From an uncultured Candidatus Poseidoniales archaeon (GTDB lineage Archaea > Thermoplasmatota > Poseidoniia > Poseidoniales > Thalassarchaeaceae), in NCBI GenBank assembly GCA_902514485.1, contig CABXQY010000003.1, positions 1 through 50,282 on the forward strand: a stretch of DNA of 50,282 nt. The letters run 5' to 3'. Positions within the stretch are counted from its first letter, which is position 1, and each line of letters starts with the position of its first letter. A model generated the notes under the pieces. The model made no database searches. It had not been told where the DNA came from and saw only the letters and a list, made by a program, of their open reading frames with translations. Positions 26,141 to 33,010 of the stretch are shown in pieces. The translations under genes and the position numbers were made by a program.

Positions 26141-26875
26141 TCAACTCTCTATTCTTTTTTGCGAAATAATCTTTCCTGAACCTAGTTCAAAAGCTGAAAT
26201 TCTTGGATTCGCATCTCTCTGGAGATATACTCCTGTATCGATTCCAATAGCAGAAGGCCTACCATCTTCGAGTAATTTCTTACTAATCCAAACCCTATGG
26301 TCGTCAAAAATTCCATAATTCTGAACAATGGTGTGGCCAACAATTACAGTTCTTTTTAGGTCAAATGGATAATTTACTGTAAAAATATCCCTTGACCAAA
26401 GCCTCTCATTATCTGTCTGTTGATCTAGACTCGCCATATAAGGCATATCGCAATATCCTGCATGAACTAATCTAAATTTATCTAATATGATTTCAGTAGG
26501 CAGTAAAGAAATAAATTTTCTAATTCTCTGCATTTCCTCTCTTGATAATGACTTTATCGAAGACCAAAACCCAGTTTCGGAATAATTTCCAAAACCATCA
26601 GTCTTCAGCCAATCCATCAGCAGCATTTCTTCATGGTTCCCTTTCAATGAATACAGGTTATCTTCATACATAAATAAATTTACAACGCCCACACTATCTG
26701 GGCCTCTATCTACCATATCTCCCAGACAAATTGCAATATCTTCCAATCCCAAACTAAGATTATCTATCAAGGATTCCAAAGTTTCTTTATATCCGTGAAT
26801 ATCGCCAATAATCCAAACTTTATTTCCGGAATCTAAGACATTTTGAATTTTTTTTTCTAACCGCCTATTCCTCAT
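26141..26875 (-). CDS. PPP-family metallophosphoesterase (PrpA/ApaH-like phosphatase)
   Basis: 244 residues. The PPP signatures are all present: GDIHGY (about residue 22), GDMVDRGPDS, GNHEEMLL, RLVHAGY and VGHTIVQNYG, with a late IDTGVYL. These residues bind two metal ions. Relatives are bacterial-type Ser/Thr (and Tyr/His) protein phosphatases and symmetric Ap4A hydrolases; the short length fits either. The ATG overlaps the stop of the 112-aa gene (ATGA), so it is the last cistron of the small-protein operon that begins at 28489. A signalling or nucleotide-alarmone role for that operon is therefore possible. Confidence 0.88.
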   Translation of the reverse strand: MRNRRLEKKIQNVLDSGNKVWIIGDIHGYKETLESLIDNLSLGLEDIAICLGDMVDRGPDSVGVVNLFMYEDNLYSLKGNHEEMLLMDWLKTDGFGNYSETGFWSSIKSLSREEMQRIRKFISLLPTEIILDKFRLVHAGYCDMPYMASLDQQTDNERLWSRDIFTVNYPFDLKRTVIVGHTIVQNYGIFDDHRVWISKKLLEDGRPSAIGIDTGVYLQRDANPRISAFELGSGKIISQKRIES

Positions 26876-27210
26876 TCTCCATCTCCTTTTTCAGAATTAG
26901 TAATTTTATCGGAAGGAATGATCCCAAGTTCGGGCCAAATCATCTCTTTATCCAATGTCCAACCACAATATAATGCCGACATTCCTGAAGACCAAACACT
27001 AAGAATATCCCAACGGCCTGATACACTAAATTTCCTGTAATATTCTGAAATTATTGTTATTCTTACACCCCAGTCATCAGTATTAATTTCGACAATTCCT
27101 GGAAATTGTTGCATTCTTTCTTGAAACCACATTTCAGTTCCATTCCATGATTGTACAAGAGATTCAAACAGTTCTCTTTTTTCTTTGATTTTTATTTCTT
27201 CACTCATCAT
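26872..27210 (-). CDS. uncharacterised 112-residue operon protein
   Basis: A small acidic/mixed soluble protein (SEEIKIKEKRELFESLVQ... NTDDWGVRITIISEYYRKFSVSGRWDILSVW). I recognise no family. The segment WGVRITIISEYYRKFSV followed by SGRWDILSVWSSG looks like a small alpha-beta fold. The ORF track starts at GTG 27216, but ATG 27210 overlaps the stop of the 53-aa gene as ATGA, and its own stop overlaps the phosphatase start as ATGA. It is thus the middle of a strictly coupled trio. Confidence 0.75.
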   Translation of the reverse strand: MMSEEIKIKEKRELFESLVQSWNGTEMWFQERMQQFPGIVEINTDDWGVRITIISEYYRKFSVSGRWDILSVWSSGMSALYCGWTLDKEMIWPELGIIPSDKITNSEKGDGE

Positions 27211-27368
27211 TCCCACCCCTTTGAACTTAGTTCGGCTGAGAATGCCTTGTCCAGTGTACGTTGACAGGCAGGTGGATTTTTACATACATACTTGAGATCC
27301 GACCCTCGATGGAAGTTACAGGCCTTGTTCCAGAAAGCAATAGCTTCGGGTATAGAATAGGGACACAT
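27207..27368 (-). CDS. 53-residue cysteine-containing small protein (not in ORF track)
   Basis: This ORF is below the track's length cut. It opens MCPYSIPEAIAFWNKACNF and has Cys at 2, 17, 29 and 35 and His at 20, so C17-x2-H20 with C29-x5-C35 could hold a zinc ion. GGAGGTGG lies seven bases before its ATG, which directly follows the TGA of the upstream 131-aa gene, and its own TGA overlaps the next ATG (ATGA). No other start-stop pair explains this stretch so well. I know no named family. The overlapping ORFs 27227-27415 (-) and 27261-27464 (+) lack such support. Confidence 0.75.
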   Translation of the reverse strand: MCPYSIPEAIAFWNKACNFHRGSDLKYVCKNPPACQRTLDKAFSAELSSKGWE

Positions 27369-27764
27369 TCAAGCCACCTCCGGCCCAGGTTCTTCGACAG
27401 GAGGGGCGACAACATCTTCTACGGGAGCGTATGGCGTTACGACAGCATAGGGGTCTATCTGTAGATTAAGTCCTATTTTGTTGCAGGTCATTTTTATCAT
27501 AGCTAACACATGGTATGGAGTTTTATGGTCAACTACTGTGATTACCCTGAGGGTTTTTTCGTTCACTCTTTGTAGGGTGATGCCTGCGTCGTCCATGCGC
27601 CAGTATTGCCCATCGAGACACCCCATTTGTCTTAGTAGATATGACATATTTCCATTAGATAGGGCATACGTTTCTGCCTTCTCATTTAGTGTGGGCAAGC
27701 GTTCACTTACTGTCATCGTTTTGTTATTCTCTTCATCATTTTCTTCCATTTCTTTCATTATCAT
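27369..27764 (-). CDS. uncharacterised 131-residue protein, paralog A
   Basis: Paralog of the first gene of this operon. An acidic, Asn/Glu-rich leader (about 25 residues) is followed by a core LSNGNMSYLLRQMGCLDGQYW, TLRVITVVDHKTPYHVLAMIKM and LQIDPYAVVTPY, then a Pro/Val/Glu-rich tail ending PGPEVA. The family is unknown to me. AAGGAGAT, formed by the last codons (R-R-stop) of the preceding gene, lies seven bases before ATG 27764. The final codons GAG-GTG-GCT also form the ribosome-binding site of the 53-aa gene. GC is near 50 percent in parts, above most neighbours. Confidence 0.8.
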   Translation of the reverse strand: MIMKEMEENDEENNKTMTVSERLPTLNEKAETYALSNGNMSYLLRQMGCLDGQYWRMDDAGITLQRVNEKTLRVITVVDHKTPYHVLAMIKMTCNKIGLNLQIDPYAVVTPYAPVEDVVAPPVEEPGPEVA

Positions 27765-27769
27765 TTTTT

Positions 27770-28093
27770 TTATCTCCTTTCCATATTTAATTGATAGTTA
27801 TACATTGTAGACCATACTTTTACTAAAGCATCATGATAATCATGATCACTCCGGCACTCATCCTTGAAACTCGTATATCCAACTTCTTGACCCAACTTTA
27901 ATAAAATCGGAAAAACCTTTTCTTTTTCTATTGTTATTCTAAATCTATAATCGGCCCAATCTATGACTTCTATGTCCATTTCTGGCCACAATATCTCTAG
28001 TGGTTCAACCACTCTTGATTTTACTTGAAAACAATCTTCAAGCGAGTTATGCTGCACTACACTAAAAAATCCATATTTTGTAAAAATCCACAT
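27770..28093 (-). CDS. uncharacterised 107-residue protein (MWxFTxxGFFSxVQH type)
   Basis: Begins MWIFTKYGFFSVVQHNSLED and ends VGYTSFKDE...DYHDALVKVWSTM. From memory, this pattern (MW[IL]xT..GF[FY]S[AV]V.H at the start, D-Y-x-x-F-K and a late VWxxM) is shared with a family of small uncharacterised proteins in bacteria and their phages; I cannot name it and a search is needed. The ATG follows the TAA of the upstream gene with no gap and is served by GGAGGTGG in that gene's last codons. Its GC (about 27 percent in one 60-base line) is far below the flanking 131-aa genes, so it has a different compositional history. Confidence 0.78.
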   Translation of the reverse strand: MWIFTKYGFFSVVQHNSLEDCFQVKSRVVEPLEILWPEMDIEVIDWADYRFRITIEKEKVFPILLKLGQEVGYTSFKDECRSDHDYHDALVKVWSTMYNYQLNMERR

Positions 28094-28489
28094 TTAAGCC
28101 ACCTCCAAGCCAGGCACACTCCCATTGTCATCTCCGGAGCCACCTTCTTCGACTGCTATGTATGGCATAACCAGTGTATAGGGGGCCAACTCTAACTCTA
28201 TGTTTGCAGCTTCGAAAGCCACCTTCATCACCATGAGGCCAGAAAAAGGCAACCAGTGGTCGACTACTGCTATGCACCTTACAGTATCTTCAGTTACCTT
28301 CTGTATGTGTACGCCCTCCACCCACAGCGTTTCACCAGTCCTGTACGCGTCCATGAACCCATGGGCCCAGGACAGGTTTTGGTGACTTAGCGCGGCCACG
28401 ACGTCTGCTTCGTCCAACTCTGGCAGGTCTCTTGGAACCTCTCGAGAGGCAGTCTCTTGCGTGTTGTTATTTTTATTACTTTCATTCAT
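28094..28489 (-). CDS. uncharacterised 131-residue protein, paralog B (operon leader)
   Basis: The same length as paralog A and alignable along the core: LSHQNLSWAHGFMDAYRTGETLW, TVRCIAVVDHWLPFSGLMVMKV, LELAPYTLVMPYIAVEE and an end PGLEVA. A polar Asn/Glu-rich leader of about 25 residues precedes the core, as in A. No known motif. AAGGAGAC precedes ATG 28489 by a spacing similar to the other genes of the operon. By hand count over five 60-base lines its GC is about 52 percent, clearly above the following 107-aa gene. It heads the run that ends with the PPP phosphatase. Confidence 0.8.
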   Translation of the reverse strand: MNESNKNNNTQETASREVPRDLPELDEADVVAALSHQNLSWAHGFMDAYRTGETLWVEGVHIQKVTEDTVRCIAVVDHWLPFSGLMVMKVAFEAANIELELAPYTLVMPYIAVEEGGSGDDNGSVPGLEVA

Positions 28490-28590
28490 AATTTTTGTCT
28501 CCTTGGGGTTTTCCCCACACTAGAGACTACTATTAGAAAAAAAAGCATCACTGAAAGCCTTAAATCAACTTAGTGCATCACATTATTAGT
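28490..28590. promoter_or_regulatory. divergent promoter with shared TATA region and a GGGG/CCCC hairpin
   Basis: CTTAAATC at 28559-28566 lies 25-32 bases before ATG 28591, the expected TATA position for a leaderless mRNA. The same AT-rich block read on the minus strand (GATTTAAGG) can serve the small-protein operon. Next to that operon's Shine-Dalgarno site lies a four-pair stem, GGGG-AAAA-CCCC on the minus strand (28505-28516), which would form in the leader mRNA and could affect ribosome access. Confidence 0.5.
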
Positions 28591-29637
28591 ATGGGCGAAT
28601 TTAAGGGTGGGGGAACGTCATTTCCTACGGAGATCCCGTGCCCTATTTGTGAAGGTAACAAATGTAGTGTATGTGATATGGGACCTTCATTGGAGGATAT
28701 TATTCATTGCACACATTTTGATTTGAAAGGGAAAAAATACCGTAAAAGAATATGTGAATGCGTTGAAGGAGAAATTGGCTGGACCAATAAATCAGGGAAA
28801 TGGGAGAAGCTAGGTGAAAAAACAATCAAGACCAAAGAAAGGGACTTCATCACCAAACCGGTCATTAAACAATTAAAGATAGTCCATACGACCAGATGGG
28901 AAAATAAATACAATCTTAAAAAAAGGTTCGGAAACAGAGCCCGCTCATCTTTAAGAATTAGCAAAAACGTCCTTGACATATTGAATAGCCAAACCGGTCC
29001 AGCTGGTAGAAGTGCTAGGAAACAGTTTGCACAAGGCCTTCCGGCTAGTGGAAATACGCATAGAATGCGGAGACAAATACTTCTTTTATTCCATACAGAT
29101 AGCGAATATTTACTCAGGCTTCTTGAAAGTTATTTGTCCAACCCCGAATATAGGAAAAAGATAGACTCAATAAGAGGTAAAGAAATTCACAATGTAGTCG
29201 CCCATCTACCAGTATTAGAGCGAGCAACCGATGATTTAATCGATAAAATCTTATTGAAAAAGGAAGCAACACAGTCCTCTATCGCTGAAAAAAAATTAGA
29301 ATTTTTAAAACATCCACTTTTGAAAGAGAAATCAATGTGGCGATGGAATTTATGCAGATTAATTGAACTTAGAGTTATACATAAAAAATGTCAATTAGAA
29401 TTTCCACAAGACGTAGATACAGAGACTACTGCCGACGCATATGATCGCTTGTATGGAAAAACATTTGCCATTATAACTGACAAAAATGCCAAAAATGATT
29501 CCATTGAAATGATAGAAATCCCTTTCATAGATAAGATTTCAGGCGAATGGAAAGAGAGAACCGTGGAACTAAGGCGAGATACCCAAGATAAAACCCTAGA
29601 CGAATTTGGAGATGAAGAAGAAGCAGAAGGGCCTTGA
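28591..29637 (+). CDS. uncharacterised protein with N-terminal zinc motif
   Basis: About 348 residues. The start EIPCPICEGNKCSVCDMGP has a CxxCxxxxCxxC cluster, followed by ECTHF-like CTHF and CECVEG, so one or two zinc sites are likely near residues 10-60. The middle is very basic and helical (RWENKYNLKKRFGNRARSSLRISKN; SARKQFAQGLPASGNTHRMRRQ), suggesting nucleic-acid binding. The tail is acidic (FGDEEEAEGP). I know no family. ATG 28591 is preferred over the track's GTG 28573 because of the TATA box 25 bases upstream. It is divergent from the small-protein operon and may share its control region. Confidence 0.75.
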   Translation: MGEFKGGGTSFPTEIPCPICEGNKCSVCDMGPSLEDIIHCTHFDLKGKKYRKRICECVEGEIGWTNKSGKWEKLGEKTIKTKERDFITKPVIKQLKIVHTTRWENKYNLKKRFGNRARSSLRISKNVLDILNSQTGPAGRSARKQFAQGLPASGNTHRMRRQILLLFHTDSEYLLRLLESYLSNPEYRKKIDSIRGKEIHNVVAHLPVLERATDDLIDKILLKKEATQSSIAEKKLEFLKHPLLKEKSMWRWNLCRLIELRVIHKKCQLEFPQDVDTETTADAYDRLYGKTFAIITDKNAKNDSIEMIEIPFIDKISGEWKERTVELRRDTQDKTLDEFGDEEEAEGP

Positions 29638-29686
29638 AAAGTGTACAAAGGATTAGTATTATGTATCTCATTAGTGTCGTACAACA

Positions 29687-30730
29687 ATGAGTCGTTTGAA
29701 AATCAAGGACGTTCTCAAGACAAAACGAGATAAAACAATCGCTATATTCTTAGTATCTACATTCTTGTTCTCAGTCGCTTACATCGGTATTGGATATACC
29801 GTCGCATCACAAGGGATCTCCGCAAATCCTGGTTGTGGCATGTGGGCATCTAATACACCCGATAATTGGACCACTAACGATGATTGGGAGAGTTTCGAAC
29901 CATGGAATGATTCCGAAGAGCGTATTGACATAAGAAAAAATTTCGATGTATCTAATTATCAATACCAGTATGAAAACGCTTCATTTGAACCTAGAGGCGA
30001 ATCTGGCATCACTTTACGTGGTTGGTATATAGAAATTGATCCAAATGCTCCTGTAGTTATACAAACACACGGAATGCCTCAGAATGGTAAATGCAAACCA
30101 GAGATGTTGTTGATGCAAGGATATCTTGCAGAGGCAGGAATCAATAGTCTTTCTTTCGATCTAAGAAATTATGGAGATAGCGACGTTGTAAGCGATTATG
30201 TCAGTATAGGGCAAAAAGAATACAAAGACATCCTTGGAGCTTATGATTGGTTAGTTTCTGAAAAGGGATATTCACCCGGAGAAGTTGGAATGACTGCCTT
30301 CTCACTTGGTGGTGGAGCGGCAATTGCCTTTGCAGATGAACCAGGAATAGGGGCAATGTGGCTAGATAGTGCCGTACTTGACTTCCCATTAGTCATAAAG
30401 AACGAATTAGATCGATTGGGATTCCCGTCTAGCTTCGCAGGACCAGGTGTCAGAGTTGGAGGATGGCTCGCAGGAGTCAGCCTTACTGAACGTTCACCAC
30501 TAGAAGCAGCAGATAATGCGGAAGGCCGACCAGTATTCCTTACACACGGAAAAGAAGACCCCAGAGTATCAATCGAACATTCTGAAACATTTGAGGAAAG
30601 AATGATTTCTAATGATGCTAACGTTACAACATGGTATGTTGAGCAAAGAGGACATGTAGATGCTTTATGGGGCAATTCAGAAGAATATAGCTCCAAATTA
30701 GCAGAGTTCTTCTCTAACGCCCTAGTTTAG
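29687..30730 (+). CDS. membrane-anchored alpha/beta hydrolase
   Basis: 347 residues. One N-terminal helix (IAIFLVSTFLFSVAYIGIGYTVA, residues 18-40) anchors it, probably with the catalytic domain outside. The hydrolase fold shows VVIQTHGMPQNGKC (oxyanion region), the nucleophile elbow TAFSLGGG, a late Asp in HGKEDPRVSIEHSE and the catalytic His in EQRGHVDALW. It resembles the ABHD13/BEM46-like branch. An extra Trp/Asp-rich segment at residues 45-80 has no counterpart I recognise. Substrate unknown; esterase or peptidase activity is possible. Confidence 0.85.
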   Translation: MSRLKIKDVLKTKRDKTIAIFLVSTFLFSVAYIGIGYTVASQGISANPGCGMWASNTPDNWTTNDDWESFEPWNDSEERIDIRKNFDVSNYQYQYENASFEPRGESGITLRGWYIEIDPNAPVVIQTHGMPQNGKCKPEMLLMQGYLAEAGINSLSFDLRNYGDSDVVSDYVSIGQKEYKDILGAYDWLVSEKGYSPGEVGMTAFSLGGGAAIAFADEPGIGAMWLDSAVLDFPLVIKNELDRLGFPSSFAGPGVRVGGWLAGVSLTERSPLEAADNAEGRPVFLTHGKEDPRVSIEHSETFEERMISNDANVTTWYVEQRGHVDALWGNSEEYSSKLAEFFSNALV

Positions 30731-30739
30731 TATTCTAAG

Positions 30740-30815
30740 TGGCGCCCCGACCGGGATTTGAACCCGGGTCGCAGCCTCGACAGGGCTGCATGATAGGCCA
30801 CTACACCATCGGGGC
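30740..30815 (-). tRNA. tRNA-Asp (anticodon GTC)
   Basis: Read on the minus strand, a complete cloverleaf: acceptor GCCCCGA pairs with TCGGGGC, the anticodon stem-loop is CAGCC-CTGTCGA-GGCTG giving anticodon GTC, and the T arm is CCGGG-TTCAAAT-CCCGG. The discriminator base is G and CCA is encoded (30740-30742). No intron. The 110 bases upstream, toward the GMP synthase gene, hold the palindrome GTAACGTTAC and a TATA-like TGAAATACA about 25 bases before the tRNA. Confidence 0.97.
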
Positions 30816-30816
30816 A

Positions 30817-30846
30817 GTAACGTTACGACAAAGGTCGTGTATTTCA
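30817..30846 (-). promoter_or_regulatory. likely promoter of tRNA-Asp with short palindromes
   Basis: On the minus strand TGAAATACA lies about 22-30 bases before the tRNA 5' end, a plausible TATA box. Between it and the tRNA are the inverted repeat ACGAC-AAAG-GTCGT and the ten-base palindrome GTAACGTTAC. Their role is not known. Confidence 0.35.
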
Positions 30847-30924
30847 ATCGCACTCTGCAGGGGGTTTCGAATTAGAAGTCATTTCGGGGGATAATTCATG
30901 ACCCTCTCTCTGCTGGATTAGGTT

Positions 30925-31518
30925 ATGTCAGAGGAGAAATTGGTAATCGACGTAATCGATAATGGCGGCCAATGGACTCATAGGGAATGGCGAATGCTAA
31001 GGTATCTAGGAGTTGAAACCCAAATTTTTTCAAATAAAACCCCACTTTCAGATTTAAGAAAGGTAGATGGATTAATTCTTTCAGGTGGAGCTGCAAGAGT
31101 AGGATTAACGGGAGAATTGGGTAATTGTGCAGAATTCTTAACATTAAATGTGCCAATACTAGGTATATGCGCTGGCCACCAATTTATGGCAGGATATTAT
31201 GGTGGCGAATCTCAAGAAGCCCCCCGTCCCGAATTTGGTGCCGCTACAATAGAATTGGTTGATGGCGGCGGCGAGTTATTCGCCAACACTCCCGAGAAAC
31301 AAGGAGTTTGGGAAAGTCATAATGACGAAGTAGTAAGGGCTCCCGATGGGTTCAAAATTACTGCAGTAAGTGATAATTGCGCAATTCAGGCAATGGAGAA
31401 CAAACAAAAGAATAGATTTGGCCTACAATTTCACCCAGAAGTGAATGACTCCGAGTATGGAGATAAGATTTTTGAAAACTTTGTCAATGTCTGTTTGAGG
31501 GCTCGCGACACTCAATAA
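30925..31518 (+). CDS. guaAA: GMP synthase glutaminase subunit (subunit A)
   Basis: 197 residues, a class I glutamine amidotransferase. It supplies ammonia to the separate ATP-pyrophosphatase subunit that turns XMP into GMP, the two-subunit arrangement typical of archaea. The start VIDVIDNGGQWTHREWRMLRYLGVET, GLILSGGAARVG, the catalytic Cys in LGICAGHQFMAGYYGG (about residue 82), VWESHNDEV and the His-Glu pair in LQFHPEVND are as expected. The synthetase subunit is not in the window. It is followed closely by the RpoP-like gene on the same strand. Confidence 0.9.
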   Translation: MSEEKLVIDVIDNGGQWTHREWRMLRYLGVETQIFSNKTPLSDLRKVDGLILSGGAARVGLTGELGNCAEFLTLNVPILGICAGHQFMAGYYGGESQEAPRPEFGAATIELVDGGGELFANTPEKQGVWESHNDEVVRAPDGFKITAVSDNCAIQAMENKQKNRFGLQFHPEVNDSEYGDKIFENFVNVCLRARDTQ

Positions 31519-31560
31519 TTCAACCACAGATTGAAGAAGGGTGCGCTGGTCGGCCGGTTT

Positions 31561-31830
31561 ATGGCTAAGAGCGCTGAGAAACTGATACTTCACAAATGTC
31601 GTCAGTGTAACCGTACTGATAGAAGACCTTGGAGTGAAACTGATTTACCAAAGTGCAATCATTGTGAATCTACTATGGATCCTTTAGAGATTCGATATAA
31701 ATGCCTTAGATGTGGCCATTTAGCTTGGTCGGAAGCAGGATCTACGGGCAAATCTTGCAGATCATGTGGATATCGTATATTCGTAAAACCACGTAAAGGT
31801 GGTCGGCACAAGGTTCTGAAAGCAGAATAA
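31561..31830 (+). CDS. RpoP/Rpb12-like RNA polymerase subunit with extra zinc ribbon
   Basis: 89 residues. The second half, YKCLRCGHLAWSEAGSTGKSCRSCGYRIFVKPR, matches RNA polymerase subunit P (YxCxxCG...CxxCGYRIlyKxR). The first half adds another Cys-rich module, CRQC...CNHC, which normal RpoP (about 45-50 residues) lacks. ATG 31561 replaces the track's upstream TTG 31531. The protein is either the polymerase subunit with a lineage-specific extension or an RpoP-derived zinc protein. It lies directly before a clamp-loader gene. Confidence 0.65.
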   Translation: MAKSAEKLILHKCRQCNRTDRRPWSETDLPKCNHCESTMDPLEIRYKCLRCGHLAWSEAGSTGKSCRSCGYRIFVKPRKGGRHKVLKAE

Positions 31831-31870
31831 GAAACGTTCAGTTCAAGACCCTCCTCTTCGAGGCTAAGAC

Positions 31871-33010
31871 GTGGCGAGTTGGCTGAGTGAACATTCCCCT
31901 CAAACATTCGAGGAGTTGGCAATACCTGAAAAGTTGCGTCAGACGTTGACTTTAGCCAGTATTTCGACAACTCCTCCTAATTTTCTGATTACTGGACCGG
32001 CAGGAGTCGGCAAGACAGCCTCTTGGAAATTGGTAGCGAGACAAATGTTAGGCCCTGGTTGGCGTTCCACCACTCATGTTTTGCAGTGTCGCGATTTAGC
32101 TAGGACAAGTGGTGCGATGGCTAAATTTGAGAATTTCTTAAGACCAGGAGGCACAGATTCTTCGGACACATTGGCAGGGAGAATGTCATTGGATGCATTT
32201 GATAGAAATATAATTTCAACAAATTCATCGGATATCGCTCCAGCGGGCAAAGAAATAGAATTGAAAGAAGGACAATTACCAGTCAGTAGATTAATTGTTT
32301 TAGAAGACGCAGACCATTTGGGACATATAAGGCAAGCCTATCTTCGTAGAATGATGGAAACAGTGGGCAACGCATCTAGGTTTATTTTAGTCGCAAGAGC
32401 ACCAAGTAGAATAATTGATGCATTGAGATCTAGAACCCAGATGATTAGAATTCCTCATACTTCGAAGCCTCAATTGATAACTACTCTTGAATCAATTTGC
32501 GTGAAGGAAAAGATACCCCCTAATGATGGAGTAATTGGAGATATAGTGTATGTTTGTGCAGGAAATCTTCGAAAATCTATATTTACGTTAGAAATGTTGA
32601 GCTCTAGGGGCCTAACTTCCGACCGAGCAGCAGTCCATAAATTAGTTCAGGCAACGACACTTCAGGCAGGGCGTCATCTGCTAGAATTAGCATTAAGAGG
32701 CAAAGTAGTGGAATGGAAATGGGAAAAACAGAATGGTAAGAATCGAAAAGTTTTGACCGGAGCAATAGCCGAGGTTGACAAGTTAATGAATGAGCATGGA
32801 TTAGATTCAGATGATGTAGTTTCTCAAATACACGATGTTGTAGTAGGAAGAAGACTTTCTATTACAGATGAACTTCGTTGTGAAATATTAGATGCATTGG
32901 CTGATTGCGATACAAATCTAAGAAATTCTATGCATGCTAGAATCCCAATAGAACATTTTCTTCACAGAGTTGCTAAGGCTGGAAGAAGCCATGGGCTGGC
33001 TTTTTCATAG
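31871..33010 (+). CDS. replication factor C small-subunit-like AAA+ clamp-loader protein
   Basis: 379 residues. SEHSPQTFEELAIPEKLRQTLTLA is the RFC N-terminal box, followed by Walker A FLITGPAGVGKT (42-49), the Walker B region RLIVLEDADHLG and the C-terminal collar. RFC opens and loads the PCNA clamp. Differences from canonical RfcS are visible: the DEAD-type Walker B reads EDAD, the SRC arginine-finger motif reads RSRT, and about 50 residues are inserted (RPGGTDSSDTLAGRMSLD...) before Walker B. It may be a second, specialised small subunit. Start GTG 31871. The gene stop abuts the tRNA-Arg CCA end. Confidence 0.85.
   Translation: MASWLSEHSPQTFEELAIPEKLRQTLTLASISTTPPNFLITGPAGVGKTASWKLVARQMLGPGWRSTTHVLQCRDLARTSGAMAKFENFLRPGGTDSSDTLAGRMSLDAFDRNIISTNSSDIAPAGKEIELKEGQLPVSRLIVLEDADHLGHIRQAYLRRMMETVGNASRFILVARAPSRIIDALRSRTQMIRIPHTSKPQLITTLESICVKEKIPPNDGVIGDIVYVCAGNLRKSIFTLEMLSSRGLTSDRAAVHKLVQATTLQAGRHLLELALRGKVVEWKWEKQNGKNRKVLTGAIAEVDKLMNEHGLDSDDVVSQIHDVVVGRRLSITDELRCEILDALADCDTNLRNSMHARIPIEHFLHRVAKAGRSHGLAFS

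Noticed and set aside
27227-27464. Overlapping ORFs 27227-27415 (-) and 27261-27464 (+)
   Set aside because: Neither has a ribosome site or sensible spacing to neighbours; the 53-aa frame at 27207-27368 has both.
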